The notes under the pieces: generated by a model
What the model saw: the letters and a program-made list of their open reading frames with translations, nothing else
Database searches by the model: none
Told to the model about the DNA's origin: nothing
Shown: piece after piece, positions 1 through 11,381 of the stretch
How the letters are laid out: each line of letters starts with the position of its first letter
How positions within the stretch are numbered: the stretch's first letter is position 1
DNA from: Russula earlei
Lineage: Eukaryota > Basidiomycota > Agaricomycetes > Russulales > Russulaceae
DNA length: 43,619 nucleotides
Reading direction: 5' to 3'
Assembly: GCA_025769875.1 (NCBI GenBank)
Contig: JAGFNK010000436.1
Location: 1-43,619, forward strand
Position numbers and translations under genes: made by a program

Positions 1-1284
1 CAACAGAGAGCCGGATCAAATCATCACCAATTCGAGGATGTCGCGCTCGGCGGAGAGAATGCCACCGTACATCATGAGAGCAGGCAGCCCTACTAGACTC
101 TCCACGCCACCAAGTGACACTGCCAGCATGAACAGACGGGTCGCAGCGAGAAAGCGACGCGACTGCTCGAGCCCGCCACGAATACGGAATGAGACCATGC
201 CTCCATACGGGAATGACCCATCCAAGTTGTGTTCCGATTCTTCCTGGACAAACCGGGCCGCATGTGGCGAGAGCGACCGACGGGCAAGCTCGTGGCGTGG
301 GTGGGAGGCGAGGCCAGGGTATATGACCTCCTTGACATATGGACTCTTCTCCAGAGCTCGCGCAACCAACAGTGCGTTTCGCCCGTGCTCCTTCATTCGC
401 AAGTGTAACGTCTTGGCACCGCGTTGCGCCAACCAAGAATCATACGCACTCGGAACTGCACCAATTGCGTTTTGAAGGAAGGCGAGGCGGTCGCGGAGAG
501 CGGCATGATGTTGAGGAAGAATCACGGCTCCCATCACGACATCAGAGTGACCATTCACGTATTTCGTGAGACTGTGCAGAACGATATCCGCTCCTTGAAG
601 TAGGGGCGACGAATAAAATGGTGATAAGAAGGTATTGTCCACTAAGATCAGAGGATGCGAGGGGTGTGCTTTCGCGATGGCAACGATGCGAGGTATGTCG
701 ATCACACGAAGTGTTGGATTTGTGGGAGACTCTATCCATATCAACTGGGAGCAAAACTCAGAGGGATCGATGGAATCTGAGGTGAGGGGCAAACCTTGGT
801 GTTATCACGGAGGGAATGATTAACTTCTTCGTCATCGGCGTTCTCGAGGTCAACAAAGGTTGTTTCTAAACCCTGGTTCTCCTTGGCAACACGAGTCAAG
901 TAGTAGAAAGTGCCCACGTAGACGCCGTTCACACTGATGATGTGAGCATTGTGGCCCAAGGACTGGATAACGGTGGCGGTGGTGGCGGAGCCCGAGGCAA
1001 ATGCGAGGGCATAAGCACCTCCCGATTCGAGCGATGCCAGGGTTTGTTCAAGGGCGCATCGATTGGGGTTTCCCGAGCGCGAATATTCGAATCCCTGTGA
1101 TTAGATCACTTAAAGATTGCAACGGGCATTCTTTCATCCTCACTTTGTGTTTTCCAACAGCCTCCTGTTTATACGTAGTGCTCAGGGAGATGGCGGGTAT
1201 GAGCGCGCCAGTGCTAGGATCTGGGTCAGATCCAACGTGGATTGCGCGGGTTCCAAAACCGTCCAGCCCCTTGCCAGCGCCCAT
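1..1284 (-). CDS. Cystathionine gamma-lyase/synthase-type PLP enzyme, 3' end outside the window
   Basis: Cys/Met-metabolism PLP enzyme of transsulfuration (cystathionine or a related substrate; cytosolic). Model: exon 1 1144-1284, exon 2 795-1094, exon 3 from 744 to the edge; introns of 49 and 50 bases with GT..AG; frames join in phase. The start is the Met of MGAGKGLDGFGTRAIHVG, because the in-frame Met further upstream precedes no conserved sequence. Visible motifs are YSRSGNPNR (PLP phosphate contact from the neighbouring subunit), FASGSATTAT, and SLTKYVNGHSDVVMG with the PLP lysine. Oddities: the usual NDVYGGT is NGVYVGT here, and near position 27 the frame runs into a stop while the conserved DDLIRLSV continues in another frame, a net shift of one base. 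It may be a decaying gene or contain a sequence error. Family certain; exact substrate (lyase or synthase) not decidable. Confidence 0.85.
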
Positions 1285-1706
1285 TGTAGAGATGAGATGC
1301 GGTGGGGTTTGTATGTCCGGACATTTTTCCAGATCCCTTTTTATGCTGCTAATGGAGGGTGAAGGGTACGCCCTAGGGCTGCACGTGTGATACATGCTGC
1401 ATTCCTGTAAGGTGACGGCACCACTCGATAACGGGACTCGTACAACACCATTACGTGTTGTTCAGTCTCAGTAATAGGCCCTTACTGAACTTCGATTCCA
1501 AACCTAAGGTTTATGGTGGGTTTGGGTTCGGACACGCGCGGTTAGATAATTAAACATGATGTAAACATGGGATGGGGATGGATAAGTCAAGGTCCACTTA
1601 TAGTCAACTTGGCAGTCAATAAAAGTAAAATATTCCAAGCACTAAGTAATAAGTTATATTATGTAATGATCATAGCACACTGGTTGGGAAATCAACTTAA
1701 TTGAAT
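1285..1706. other. Intergenic, upstream of the lyase gene
   Basis: No convincing gene. Ordinary base composition up to about 1.55 kb, then it turns sharply AT-rich, marking the passage from host DNA to the repeat island. It should hold the promoter of the minus-strand lyase gene; no clear TATA box was identified. Confidence 0.5.
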
Positions 1707-2106
1707 GACAAAACTGTAACATTTTGAATAACAAGAGTGATTATTTTTGATACAAATTTATAGCAAACAATTTGTGAAATTTCATTTTAGATTTTGTTAC
1801 AATAGTATTCCTGATACAAGATGATGAAATCAGTAAATAGTATTGACAAGATTTTAAACATACAATGTTACAAAAATTGTAAATGTTTTATGATTTTGTG
1901 TGAAACAAAATTGTAAAAAATCTGAAACTGAAAAAATTGGATTTATTGCTGATGGAAAGTACTGACAAAAGTGTAACATTTTGAATAACAAAAGTCAATG
2001 TTATGTTACAAATTTTTGAAAAAAAAATCTTAAAATTTAGTTTATATTTTGTTATATAAATTTCTTGTTACAAATTGATGGAATAATATTATAACAAACT
2101 CCTTTA
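1707..2106. repeat. Two diverged copies of an AT-rich unit, period about 257 bp
   Basis: A block starting GACAAAACTGTAACATTTTG at 1707 recurs as GACAAAAGTGTAACATTTTG at 1964. The similarity continues for about 120 bases with many substitutions (GATTTTGTTACAATAG in the first against TATTTTGTTATATAA in the second, then ACAAGATGATGAAAT against ACAAATTGATGGAAT). No coding content. It looks like an old tandem duplication or the remains of an AT-rich non-coding element. Confidence 0.55.
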
Positions 2107-2355
2107 GGCCCCATATGGCAATGAAACTTTTACAAAAAATTTCAAAACCTTTGCAAACATTTTGAAATTTGGGGGTTTCTGGAGTCACTTGTGTGACAGG
2201 AGTACTCATCATGACATCACATATAATATCATAATATTAGAAGTTTTTTGGGGGGGTTTCTTGGGCATTTGCCAGGACAGTCACAAGGTGCAGGCATGGA
2301 GGCATGTCCACCATGCATGGAAATGCCCCATCCTTTGTCCTGTGCAATCATCACC
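2107..2355 (+). mobile_element. Left terminus of a PIF/Harbinger-like element
   Basis: The sequence begins GGCCCCATATGGCAATGAAA immediately after TTA. GGCCCC ends and 3-bp TWA target duplications are typical of PIF/Harbinger, and the MITE at 6760 starts with the same GGCCCC. An ORF with a Myb/SANT-like domain, the usual second protein of Harbinger transposons, begins just inside. I could not find the matching right terminus, so the element is probably incomplete or rearranged. Confidence 0.4.
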
Positions 2356-3674
2356 ATGCAAACCCACTCAAGTCTCTCTACATCTGAGGATGATGCAATT
2401 ACCCATCAGGGCAATGTTTCCCAGGAAAATGCTTGCTGGACCTGTCAGGACTCACTGTTGAACAATCCAGTTCAAGAGTGAGATAGGAGCTTGGAGATGA
2501 GTCAACTGAGTTCTAGCATGAAGTTGGCAAAGAGCACTGTCCAAATGAGTAACAAGTACCAGAGAGGGACTGGTACTGGTTGTGAGAGGTGATCACGGAA
2601 AGAGAGAGCCAGAGTGTACTAGATAAGGCAGTCCTAAAGGAGTACCTTTGGAAATGGAGTGCCACAAATCAAATGGACAGTCTGAAGACTGTCCACTACT
2701 TTATTGAGTGCTTATATACTACAAGAGAACTGCTAAATAGGGAACAAGTCATAACCTTGTTATCAAGCACAATGGATGGATGAATAAGAAGTCAGAGTAT
2801 GCTTACTGAGCATGCTTAGTCATGCTCAGTAAGCTGCTGAGTAAGAAGGCTCATACTGATGAGTAAGAGCCTTTTCTGTCTACGTGTTCACTGCTTTAGT
2901 ACATGTGCAAAGCACCTGATTCATTTACTGTTAGTTAGATTAGGGCCAGTCATTTAAGGACTTGTAGTTTGGTTCAAGGAATAGAGTTCCTTATAAGGCC
3001 CCTTATATAGTTCTATTAGGGTCCTTAGAGTCAACCCTAATACTTATATTAAGGTCCTTAATATTGCTTTATAGTTCGTTCTAAGGTTATTAGAGTTAGT
3101 CTAATAATGTGTTGTAGGGCCTTTAGTGTCTTGTTAGTGCTTCTTGTAGAGCACTTAGAGTCATGCTAGAGGGTCCTTAGAGAGGCTATAATACCATCCT
3201 TTATTGCTAAAAGGGTTGCCACTAAGTTGGGCTTGCTGTATGTCGATTGTGCCAAGAATTGCTCATGTGACAATGCATGCACAATATTGTGGACACCTCT
3301 ACTCACCCCTTTTGTCTGTGTGAACAGGGTGGCACCATAGAGGCTGGGTTTCCTCTAATAAGGAAGGGTCCTTCAAGGGCCCTCTCCAGGAAATGGTCCA
3401 TGACAGGACCACTGAGGATGAGGCTACATTGATAGAATTCCTTTCCAACAATCTGAATGGTGCCACTGTGTACAACATGTTCAAGGATTTGGTCATCAAA
3501 GGTGTGGCAGATATGCTGCTACTTAAAAGAAAGGCACAAAAAAGACTGCATCCTCATGCAAATCAAAGTGGTTAAGGGTAATATATTTCTTTTCTATGCA
3601 TTTTACTTGTACTTTGTATGACTAGTTGAAGTCAACATCAGGCATTACATACAGCAATGAGAATGGGGTGGATG
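2356..3674 (+). pseudogene. Myb/SANT-like DNA-binding protein remnant, split by solo LTR A and by copia-1
   Basis: The reading frame from the ATG at 2356 runs to 2442, is broken by solo LTR A (2443-3405), and resumes after one copy of the 5-bp target duplication. Joined at that point it reads WTTEDEATLIEFL, the start of the Myb/SANT-like domain common in fungal Harbinger-type proteins and their host relatives. A frame change follows near 3530. A likely intron (GTAATA..CTAG, about 3579-3626) leads to KSTSGITYSNENG, matching the second helix region. Copia-1 begins at 3675. Possible 3' continuation at 24979-25172. Inactive. Confidence 0.5.
2443..3405 (-). mobile_element. Solo LTR, family 1, copy A
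   Basis: 963 bp, bounded by TGTCA..TGACA and flanked by the 5-bp duplication GGACC (2438-2442 and 3406-3410). About the same length and sequence as copy B at 8775. Sense is taken as minus because the TATATAAG box and the AATAAA-like signal lie on that strand. CpG sites of copy B are mostly TG or CA here, so this copy is older. It interrupts the Myb/SANT ORF exactly at its TSD. Confidence 0.85.
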
Positions 3675-4059
3675 TGTTGAACTGGAACCCAAATGGATCA
3701 AAGAAGGCAAAGACCTTCATACAAGGTTCTAGATCCACTCATAGATATTACATGTTAGATAAAACTTTAGTATATACACATATGGGACTAGTATTACACA
3801 TATTATGCTATCTATCACAAGATGCAGCCTTATGCTGCATCTAGAACGTTTCCACATCACATGTCACTCAGTGCATGATATAGTGGACACCTGTAGTCAC
3901 CTCTTTTGGTCTTAAGAACAGCCCTGGTCATAGAGGTATAAATACCATACATGTAGACAAGTATACACATTGCTCTACACCCCAATATCACTTGAGCATT
4001 TAGCACAACCTCTATGGTGGGTTGCTTAGCCTGTTAGCTGCACTCTATGCTGTGCAACA
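3675..4059 (+). repeat. Copia-1 5' LTR
   Basis: 385 bp, TGTTGAACTGG at the left end and GTGCAACA at the right end. Clearly the same sequence as 24597-24978, with scattered substitutions and small indels. Contains TATAAATA near 3945. Confidence 0.9.
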
Positions 4060-4077
4060 GGTTATTGGCCCTGCAAG
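4060..4077 (+). other. Copia-1 primer-binding site, half initiator-Met tRNA type
   Basis: GGTTATTGGCCCTGCAAG lies directly after the 5' LTR. It closely matches the complement of the initiator methionine tRNA anticodon arm (yeast form GGTTATGAGCCCTGCGCG, from memory). Priming from a tRNA-iMet half is known for Drosophila copia and some fungal copia elements. Assignment by inference. Confidence 0.6.
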
Positions 4078-4227
4078 CCATGCACCTTCATCAGCTGCAA
4101 TGATGGCGAAGCATCCCTGTAACTTGGATGCTGTGGTGAGCTAGTCTACCCTCTGGGGAGACTATGTTGGCCTGTTTGAATACAATACTCTTGCTGACAA
4201 CCTCTAAGCCCCCTTCTAACAGCTATT

Positions 4228-5406
4228 ATGTCATCTTCTCAACCAGTTGCCCCCATTGTTCCCATCCTTGATGGCACTGACTATGGTATTTGGTCAAAGG
4301 CTCTGAAAGCCTACCTCATGTCTGTTGTACTGTTGGGTTATTGCAATGGTACTTTTGACAATTGTCCCTCCCCTTCCCCAGGTGCCTCTTCCTAAAGAGA
4401 TTGCTGCCCAGGCTGTTGCTCAGACAGCTCTGAAAGAATGGACTAAAGGGAATGATATGGCAGTCAGTCATATGGTCCTTAGATTGAGCATTGTGATCCA
4501 GCAGAATCTCATGACCGTGGACAATGCTGAGATGATCTGGAATTGCCTTGAAACCCTTTATGGCATGATGACGACCACCAGTTTCTATAAGGACTTTAAA
4601 GAAGCCATTTCCATTCACATAAACCCAAGCCAACACCCTGGCCCACAGATGGATTGGATCCACACTGCATTTCAGCACCTTACCACATCCTCCCTTCACA
4701 TTCCTGACACCCTGCAGGTGCTCATCATGCTTGCTGCCATTCCCCAGAAATGGGAAATGCTTGTCCACATTGTTACTCAGAACTACAAACTAGCCAACCT
4801 TGATGCTAAGGATGTGCAAGAGGCCATTGTCTCTCAATACCAAACTGAGATCAATCATGGCACAAGCAAAAAGCACAGTGTGCAGAAGTTGTCTGCCATC
4901 AAGTGCAAGCATGGTGACCCTTCCTTCTCCAATCAGCAGCAGGGCAGTAAGCCCAAGCATGATAAAGATAAGGACAAGTGCCAGCACAGTAAGTGTGGCA
5001 GCAAAGGAAAAGGGAAAGGCAAGGAGAAAGCCAATCACAGCCATGGTCCTGGACACTCACATATTGTGGACATTGCCACACTCCCACTCCTGACCAGTAC
5101 CACCATTGCCTATCTGGGTCCTTTGGGGATCCAACAGCAAACTGTCCCCACTGTGACTGACCCTCACAAATGCACTCATGGCCCTTACAAGGCCTTAAAC
5201 AAAGCACTTGATTTTGCTGACCATCTTGGGGTAACTCCCACTATAGAGACAGTCAAGACCCTCAAGCAGTGGATCTTGACTCAATCCACTGCCTCATCAA
5301 GTGCAGTCAAATTACCATTGCCCATCCCTGAGCCTATGGACCAGGACAATGGCGACTTCACACAAACAAATATGTCAGATTTATTTGACATATATGACAG
5401 TATCTG
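4228..5406 (+). pseudogene. Copia-1 gag
   Basis: The ATG at 4228 opens a gag N-terminus (DGTDYGIWSKALKAYL, the usual copia/UBN2 gag start). The frame is lost near 4370-4400, and the rest continues in the frame that is open from 4325 to 5406 (about 360 residues). It includes the conserved AEMIWNCLETLYG and a Lys/Gly-rich basic tract. No intact CCHC knuckle is visible. The frameshift and missing knuckle indicate a non-functional copy. Confidence 0.75.
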
Positions 5407-5443
5407 AGAAGGTGCTGCCACCCCTGAGTGTGCTCCAACTCCA

Positions 5444-6759
5444 TTGGATGAACCACTTGCTTGGGGCAGCAACCCTGAAGATAATGAAGTGTGCGTGTAC
5501 CACCCTTCCTCCATTCACTTGCTAAGGAACCTTATAGCATCTCCCCAGCCCCAAAGTGGGCTAGATATGTCTAATACGTGTTTGCTTGTATCATACTATG
5601 TACAAATTAGTGAAGGGACTACTTCCCTTCAAAGTGAATGCAACAAAAATTGTTCAAGATGTAAAGGGAAGCATGCCTTGAGTAAGATGGGATCCTTATG
5701 GCTCCTTGACTCTGGCGCATCAGTGCACTTCACCTTTGAAATAAATGATTTCATAGAGTATATGCCAGCTTTGCTGCATGAAAGATCCCATGTAAAAGCT
5801 GCTGATAACACAATATATGTGGAAGGAAAAGGCACTGTATTGCTTTGGCACACTGTCAACTCAAAGACATTTGTAACACGCATCTTTCTTGTCCTCTATA
5901 TTCCAAAAATTAATACTTGGATACTATCAATGGGGGAGTTTTTACAACAAGGGATGCATGCATTAGGGAACAATAGACATATTTCCCTATGAGAAGATGG
6001 ATGTATAATCCTGTCCTCTTACTCCTTATTCCTGGTCAAACCACATATTGGTTAGATGCTGCAATTGAAAGCATGCAAGCACATTCCTTTATCTACATGG
6101 TAGATTATGATGTCATACACCCATGCCTTGGCCACCCATCTAAGGATGTCACTACACATGCAAAGACACATACCAAGGGTCTCCCTGAAGACCTGAAAAT
6201 CCCTTAGGAACAGCCAGTATGTCCTGGCTGCATGCAAGGCAAGATGCCTGCATCTGTGTACCCCCCTTCTGAAACTCATGCTTCCACACTGTTCAAGCAC
6301 ATACACTTGGACTTGAAGAGTTTTCCTGTGAAGTCATATCATAAGTATGAATATTTTGTCAGTTTCATTGACGATTATTCCTCCTATGCATGGATCACAC
6401 TCTTAAAAAATAAAAAGTCGACCATAATGGCTGTCAAACAATTCCTTGCCATGGTCAAGAACAAATATAAAGCAGGAATCAAAGAGTGGATGTCTGATGC
6501 TGGTGGAGAGTACAAATCTGAGGCCTTTGATAATGTCCTAAAGGATGAAGGAATTAAAATCCTCCAAAGCACCCCTTACACTCCACAACAGAATGGATGT
6601 GCAGAGTGCTTTATGCACACTGTAATGGACAAAGCTCAGGCAATGTACCTTGAAGCTTGTCTACCTCCTGGCAGGAATTTGCAGTGAATCATGGGACACA
6701 CTGTTACAATAGGACACCTGCCCAACACCTTCAATGGTGTACACCCTACAAAGTCCTAA
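5444..6759 (+). pseudogene. Copia-1 protease and integrase part of pol
   Basis: Contains WLLDSGASVHFT (aspartic protease, about 5698-5735), then a GAG-pre-integrase stretch (CLGHPSKDV), and the integrase core with its acidic residues in HLDLKSF, SDAGGEY and QNGCAECF. Stops and a frame change near 5990 and 6205 split it. The integrase runs into the MITE at 6760. Confidence 0.8.
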
Positions 6760-7310
6760 GGCCCCTTTTACCAACCGAGAATTCTTGAATCTTGAACTTG
6801 AACTTGGATTTTGGGATTTTCTGGGAGTGATGGGAATGACAGGTGTGATGTAAGTGACATAATAAACTAATATGAGTCCATTTCAAATATTAGTTATTTT
6901 TTGGTGTGATTTGCTGGGTTTACATGTGATATGTAAAATATGTTTTCTAACCTTCCTTCCACTCCTTCCAAGTGGGGTATTGCAAGCATGTCATTAAGGC
7001 AGAATATGTGTCACCAATGTGTGGGTGCACATCTTTGTGCAAATTTTGTATGTGCAGCTCTGGTGAAAATGGGGCTGCAAGCACCCAGATGTTGAGCTAG
7101 TTGGACTGCTCGACTCTGAGTTTGATGCTAACACATCATGTGTAACCTCATATATGCAAATATGCAAATGACAACAGAAAAAAATGCATATTAATTTATT
7201 ATATACATCATATCACTTACATCACTCCTGTCACTCCTGTCACTCCTGGAAAATCCTGAAATCCAAGTTCAAGTTCAAGATTCAAGAATTCTCGGTTGGT
7301 AAAAGGGGCC
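6760..7310. mobile_element. PIF/Harbinger (Tourist-like) MITE
   Basis: 551 bp with long terminal inverted repeats. The first 52 bases, starting GGCCCCTTTTACCAACCGAG, are repeated perfectly in reverse at the right end, and weaker pairing extends to about 100 bases. The 3-bp TSD TAA flanks it (6757-6759 and 7311-7313), and removing the element with one TSD restores copia-1 integrase (YKVLKNKVPDISHLRVFGC). No transposase, so it is non-autonomous. The ORFs inside are not meaningful. Confidence 0.9.
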
Positions 7311-7313
7311 TAA

Positions 7314-7506
7314 AGAACAAGGTCCCTGATATTTCACACCTCAGAGTATTTGGTTGTGGGGTATATGTGCACATACTGGAAAAGCATTGAGTCAACAAAC
7401 TTTCGCCTAAAAGTGAACTAATGATCTACCTTGGTCACACTGAGGGGATCAAAGCCTCAATCTTTATGAAGCTTCCCAATAATATGCTTTACACTAATGC
7501 TACTGC
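7314..7506 (+). pseudogene. Copia-1 pol, segment after the MITE
   Basis: End of integrase: DISHLRVFGCGVYVHI, then a stop, then PKSELMIYLGHTEGIK and LPNNMLYTNATA, all conserved in copia polyproteins. The segment ends at the insertion of LTR family 2. Confidence 0.8.
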
Positions 7507-8334
7507 TGTTATGAACCAAGACCAGATCCTGGCCATATATTGTCCTATTTCACTCAAGAGAGACCTCTCTCACTTTGCATTGCCAACACACTTCTGTTTC
7601 TTGGGCTACCCCTCCTGCAGTGCAAGATATCGCTATTGCAAAGGCACTATAACACAACCAGGCACCCGTTTCCTAATCGGGTAATCATTGCGTGGCAGCC
7701 ACATGGCCACTCAGCCACCAAGAACCCGAAACAGTGGCATAAACTCTTACAAACAGTTGCATAACTCATATGACATCATCTAGGCTCCAATGACATCATG
7801 GCTGACTGAGCAACTCCACAATGACCTCACTGGCTCACTAAGCACTCCACAGTGACTTCATAAGGATGTCATCACTCTACAATGATCAGTAATATGCTCA
7901 GTAAGCCTGAAACTGGACACAAGCAAGTTTATGCCTCTGTAGTCCTATTGGATGGTACCAAGGAGTCTAGAATAGTTCCTGCTCTTTGTAATCAACCCTG
8001 TACACAGTATATAAGCCCCAATGTAGCATGGCAGTTGTCAGACTGTCCATTTGTGATACTCTCATCCTCCTGGGTACTCCCCTGAAACTGCTCAGTTTAA
8101 AGACCTTCCTTGTCTTCAAGGTACTCTTCAACAACCGCCTTGTCTAAAGCCCCTCGCTACACTGGCCTCTAACCTTTGCCCTTGCCTCCAGCAACATCTG
8201 CCAGTACCCCTTTGGTACCTCCTTGTCATTTGGCTCGTCCTCCTGTTCAACACCATCTACGCTGCGTATCATCTGTTCCGACCCTTGCCTACCTGCTCCT
8301 GAGTCCTTAGTGATCAGCAGCACATGTCTTGACA
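7507..8334 (+). mobile_element. Solo LTR, family 2
   Basis: 828 bp, TGTTATGAACC at the left and GTCTTGACA at the right, flanked by the 5-bp duplication ACTGC (7502-7506 and 8335-8339). A TATATAAG box at 8008 followed by GTCAGACTGTCCATTTG resembles family 1, so the two families are related. Removing it joins the copia-1 protein NATA to LYDETLHPKC. Confidence 0.85.
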
Positions 8335-8774
8335 ACTGCCCTCTATGATGAGACACTGCACCCCAAATGCGACGAAGCGCACACTAAAGGTACCATGTGG
8401 ATCAATGAACTGCATGAGGAACTACTGCAACAACCTGTTGAAGACACCATTCCTGGTGTTGACAACCCATTCCCTATGCTCAAAAGTGAGGGCAATGAGC
8501 AGCCTATACAGGTGCAAAAGGAAGAGGATTGTGAGCAAATGCCTGTTCCTCCTACACCATCCCCTCCTCCTATTGAAGAGCCTGTACCTCTTTGAAGGTC
8601 TCAGCGGTTGAGGAAAGTACCTACCCATCCTGGCAATGTCTATGGTAAATGCAGACACCCCACAGAAGTGGAAAAAGACATTTGGCACACATGCACATGG
8701 AGCACAATGACAGAAAACCAACCCATAGCTCTGGTGAGCATAGTTCATCAGGATTGGCCACACCAGGCCCTTAC
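8335..8774 (+). pseudogene. Copia-1 pol, linker before reverse transcriptase
   Basis: LYDETLHPKCDEAHTKGT, then an acidic, proline-rich linker (PVPPTPSPPPIEEPVPL), a TGA and RSQRLRKVP. This is the variable spacer between integrase and reverse transcriptase. The TGA sits where CGA (Arg) is expected, a CpG decay. Ends at the insertion of LTR B. Confidence 0.7.
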
Positions 8775-9736
8775 TGTCAAGACTCACTGTTGAACTATCC
8801 AGTTCAAGAGCGAGGGATAAGCTCGAAGATGAGTCGATAGACGTCCAAGACCGCGTGGGCAAGAAGTAGAGTCCAGAGTAGTAACAGATACCAGAGAGGT
8901 ACTGTTACTGTGAGAGTCGAGCAATCACGCAGGGAAGAGGCCAGGGTAGTCACAAGGGGATGGTCCTTAAAGGAGTATCCCAGGGATAGAGAGTGCTGTA
9001 AACAAATGGACAGTCTGAGGACTGTCCGCTACTTTATTGAGCGCTTATATACTACAAGAGAACTGCTAAATAGGGAACAAGTCATAACCTTGTTATCAAG
9101 CACAATAGAGTGATGAGTAAGAAGTCGGAGGATGCTTACTGAGCATGCTCAGTCATGCTCAGTAAGCTGCTGAGTAAGAAGACTCTTCTTGATGAGTAAG
9201 AGCTTCCATTGTCCACGTGTTCACTGCTTTAGTGCACGTGCAAGCACCTGATTCATTTCCTGTTAGTTAGTTTAGGGCCGGTCATTTGAGGACTTGTAGT
9301 TTGGTTAGGGAATAGTGACATCTTATAAGGCCCTTCTATAGTTCTATTAGGGTCCTTAGAGTCGACCCTAATACTTCTATTAAGGTCCTTAGTGTTGCCT
9401 TATAGTTCGTTCTATAGTTATTAGAGTTGGTCTAATAACGCGTTGTAGGGCCTTTGATACCAGGTTAGTACCTATTGTAGAGTTCCTAAGGTCGTTCCAA
9501 AGGGTCCTTAGGAAGGCCCTAATGCTGTCTTTTGTTGCTAGAAGGGTTGCCTTTAAGTGGGGCTTGCTGTATGTCGATTGTGCCGAGAATCGCTCGCGCA
9601 ACAATGCGTGCGCGATATTGTGGACACCTCTACTCACCCCTTTTGCTCGTGTGAACAGGGTGACACCATAGAGGCTGGGTTTCCTCCTATAAGGAAGGGT
9701 CCTTCAAGGGCCCTCTCCGGAGAATGGTTCATGACA
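8775..9736 (-). mobile_element. Solo LTR, family 1, copy B
   Basis: 962 bp, TGTCAAGACTC to GTTCATGACA, flanked by the 5-bp duplication CTTAC (8770-8774 and 9737-9741). It keeps many CpG sites (for example CGCGCAACAATGCGTGCGCG), so it is younger than copy A. Contains a perfect 14-bp hairpin at 9134-9167. The small ORFs inside are spurious. Confidence 0.9.
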
Positions 9737-10736
9737 CTTACCCTCCTGTCATCCTTGATGATCAACCACTGCAAGCCTCTGAGGATGAGGTAGAAGACAT
9801 TCTACATCTAGCAAGGGAAGGGGGAGTCAAATTTCTGAACTATCTGCTTGCCCAAGCAGTTCCACTAAGTTTGGAAGCACCCAATACTGCAAAGATTCAC
9901 AAATGGACCTTTATGGACATTCTGTGAATGCTAAGTGAACTCCAAAAGGAATGGAAAGATGCTTGTCATGAGGAGTTGGAATCCCTCCACAGATGCAAAG
10001 TCTTCGAACTAGTTGATCCTCCCAAGGATTGCAAAATAATTAAAAACAGATGGGTATTTGACCTTAAGTCTGATGGTTGTAAAAAAGCCAGACTGGTCAC
10101 CAGAGGCTTCTCCCAAGTAGAAGGCATTGACTATGATGAAATATTCTCACCCGTGGTACGGTTTGAGACAGTCTGCCTGATGATTGCACTTGCAGCACTC
10201 AAAAACTGGCACATTAGCAGACTAGATGTCAAGACTGCCTTTCTTTATGGTAAGCTCAATAAAGAGCTCTATATGGAGCAGCCTGAAGGCTTCAAAATAA
10301 AAGGCCAAAAGCGAAAAGTCATGCACCTTAAATGTGCAATATATGGACTCAAGCAAGCAGCACTTGCATGGTGGAAAGCCCTTGACAAGTCTATGGCCTT
10401 GCTTGGCCTCATTCGCCTAATGTCTGACTCTGGACTCTTTGTTAGTAAAGACAAGAGTATCATAGCCATCATCTATGTCAATGATGTGCTCTTCTTCAGA
10501 GCAGACAAAATACAATTAAACAAAACAAAGGAGCACTTCATGAAGCTCTGAGAATGTTGAGATCTGGGTGATGCCCAAGACTTTCTACACATGCACATTC
10601 AATGCAAGTCCAGCCAGATACATCTGGACCAGACTGAATATCTAAAGAAAGTGCTGCAGTGTTTTGACTTGCTTAATGCAAACCCTGCTCCTACTCCACT
10701 ACCAGAGGGCTATCACCCCTCTCCCAACACTTCTGC
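9737..10736 (+). pseudogene. Copia-1 reverse transcriptase, first part
   Basis: From 9928 the RT_2 domain is open for 207 codons: NRWVFDLKSDGCKKARLVTR, GFSQVEGIDYDEIFSPVVRF, RLDVKTAFLYGKLNKELYM, IYGLKQAALAWWKALDKSM. The catalytic YVDD is YVND here, so the enzyme is dead. A TGA at 9925 and another at 10549 interrupt the frame. It continues to PSPNTSA, where LTR C is inserted. Confidence 0.9.
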
Positions 10737-11126
10737 TGTCATGAACCATTCTCTGGAGAGGGCCCTTGAAGGACCCTTCCTTATAGGAGGAAACCCAGCC
10801 TCTATGGTGTCACCCTGTTCACACGAACAAAAGGGGTGAGTAGAGGTGTCCACAATATCGCACGTGCATTGTCGCGCAAGCGATTCTCAGCACAATCGAC
10901 ATACAGCAAGCCCCACTTAATGGCAACCCTTCTAGCAATAAAGGACAGTATTAGGGCCCTTCTAGGGACCCTTTAGGACGACTCTAGGTGCTCTACAATG
11001 GGTACTAACCTAGTATCAAAGACTCTACAACGTGTTATTAGACCAACTCTAATAACTATAGAATGAACTATAAGGCAATACTAAGGACCTTAATAGAAGT
11101 ATTAGGGTCGACTCTAAGGACCCTAA

Positions 11127-11374
11127 TGTAGCGAATACTCAGTCTTATTGTAGAAGACTATATTAAGGAGTGTTCTAACCTGTAGCGAATACTAAAGGAG
11201 TAATCAGTTATGTGTGCGAAGTAAATGAGTGTGTGACTGACCTCAGTCTTATTGTAGAAGACTGAGGGACGAGAAAATTCCGTAAAACGAACTATATACA
11301 TTTGCGCTTGTTTGTCACGCGCCACGTGAGCACATGACTGACTCATCACGCTGTGGCTGGCCACAACTCCAACA
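11127..11374 (-). repeat. Copia-2 3' LTR
   Basis: 248 bp, TGTAGCGAATACT at one end and CTCCAACA at the other. TGTAGCGAATACT occurs twice, and TCAGTCTTATTGTAGAAGAC occurs twice. All differences from the partner LTR lie at CpG positions. Confidence 0.95.
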
Positions 11375-11381
11375 CGCCCCC

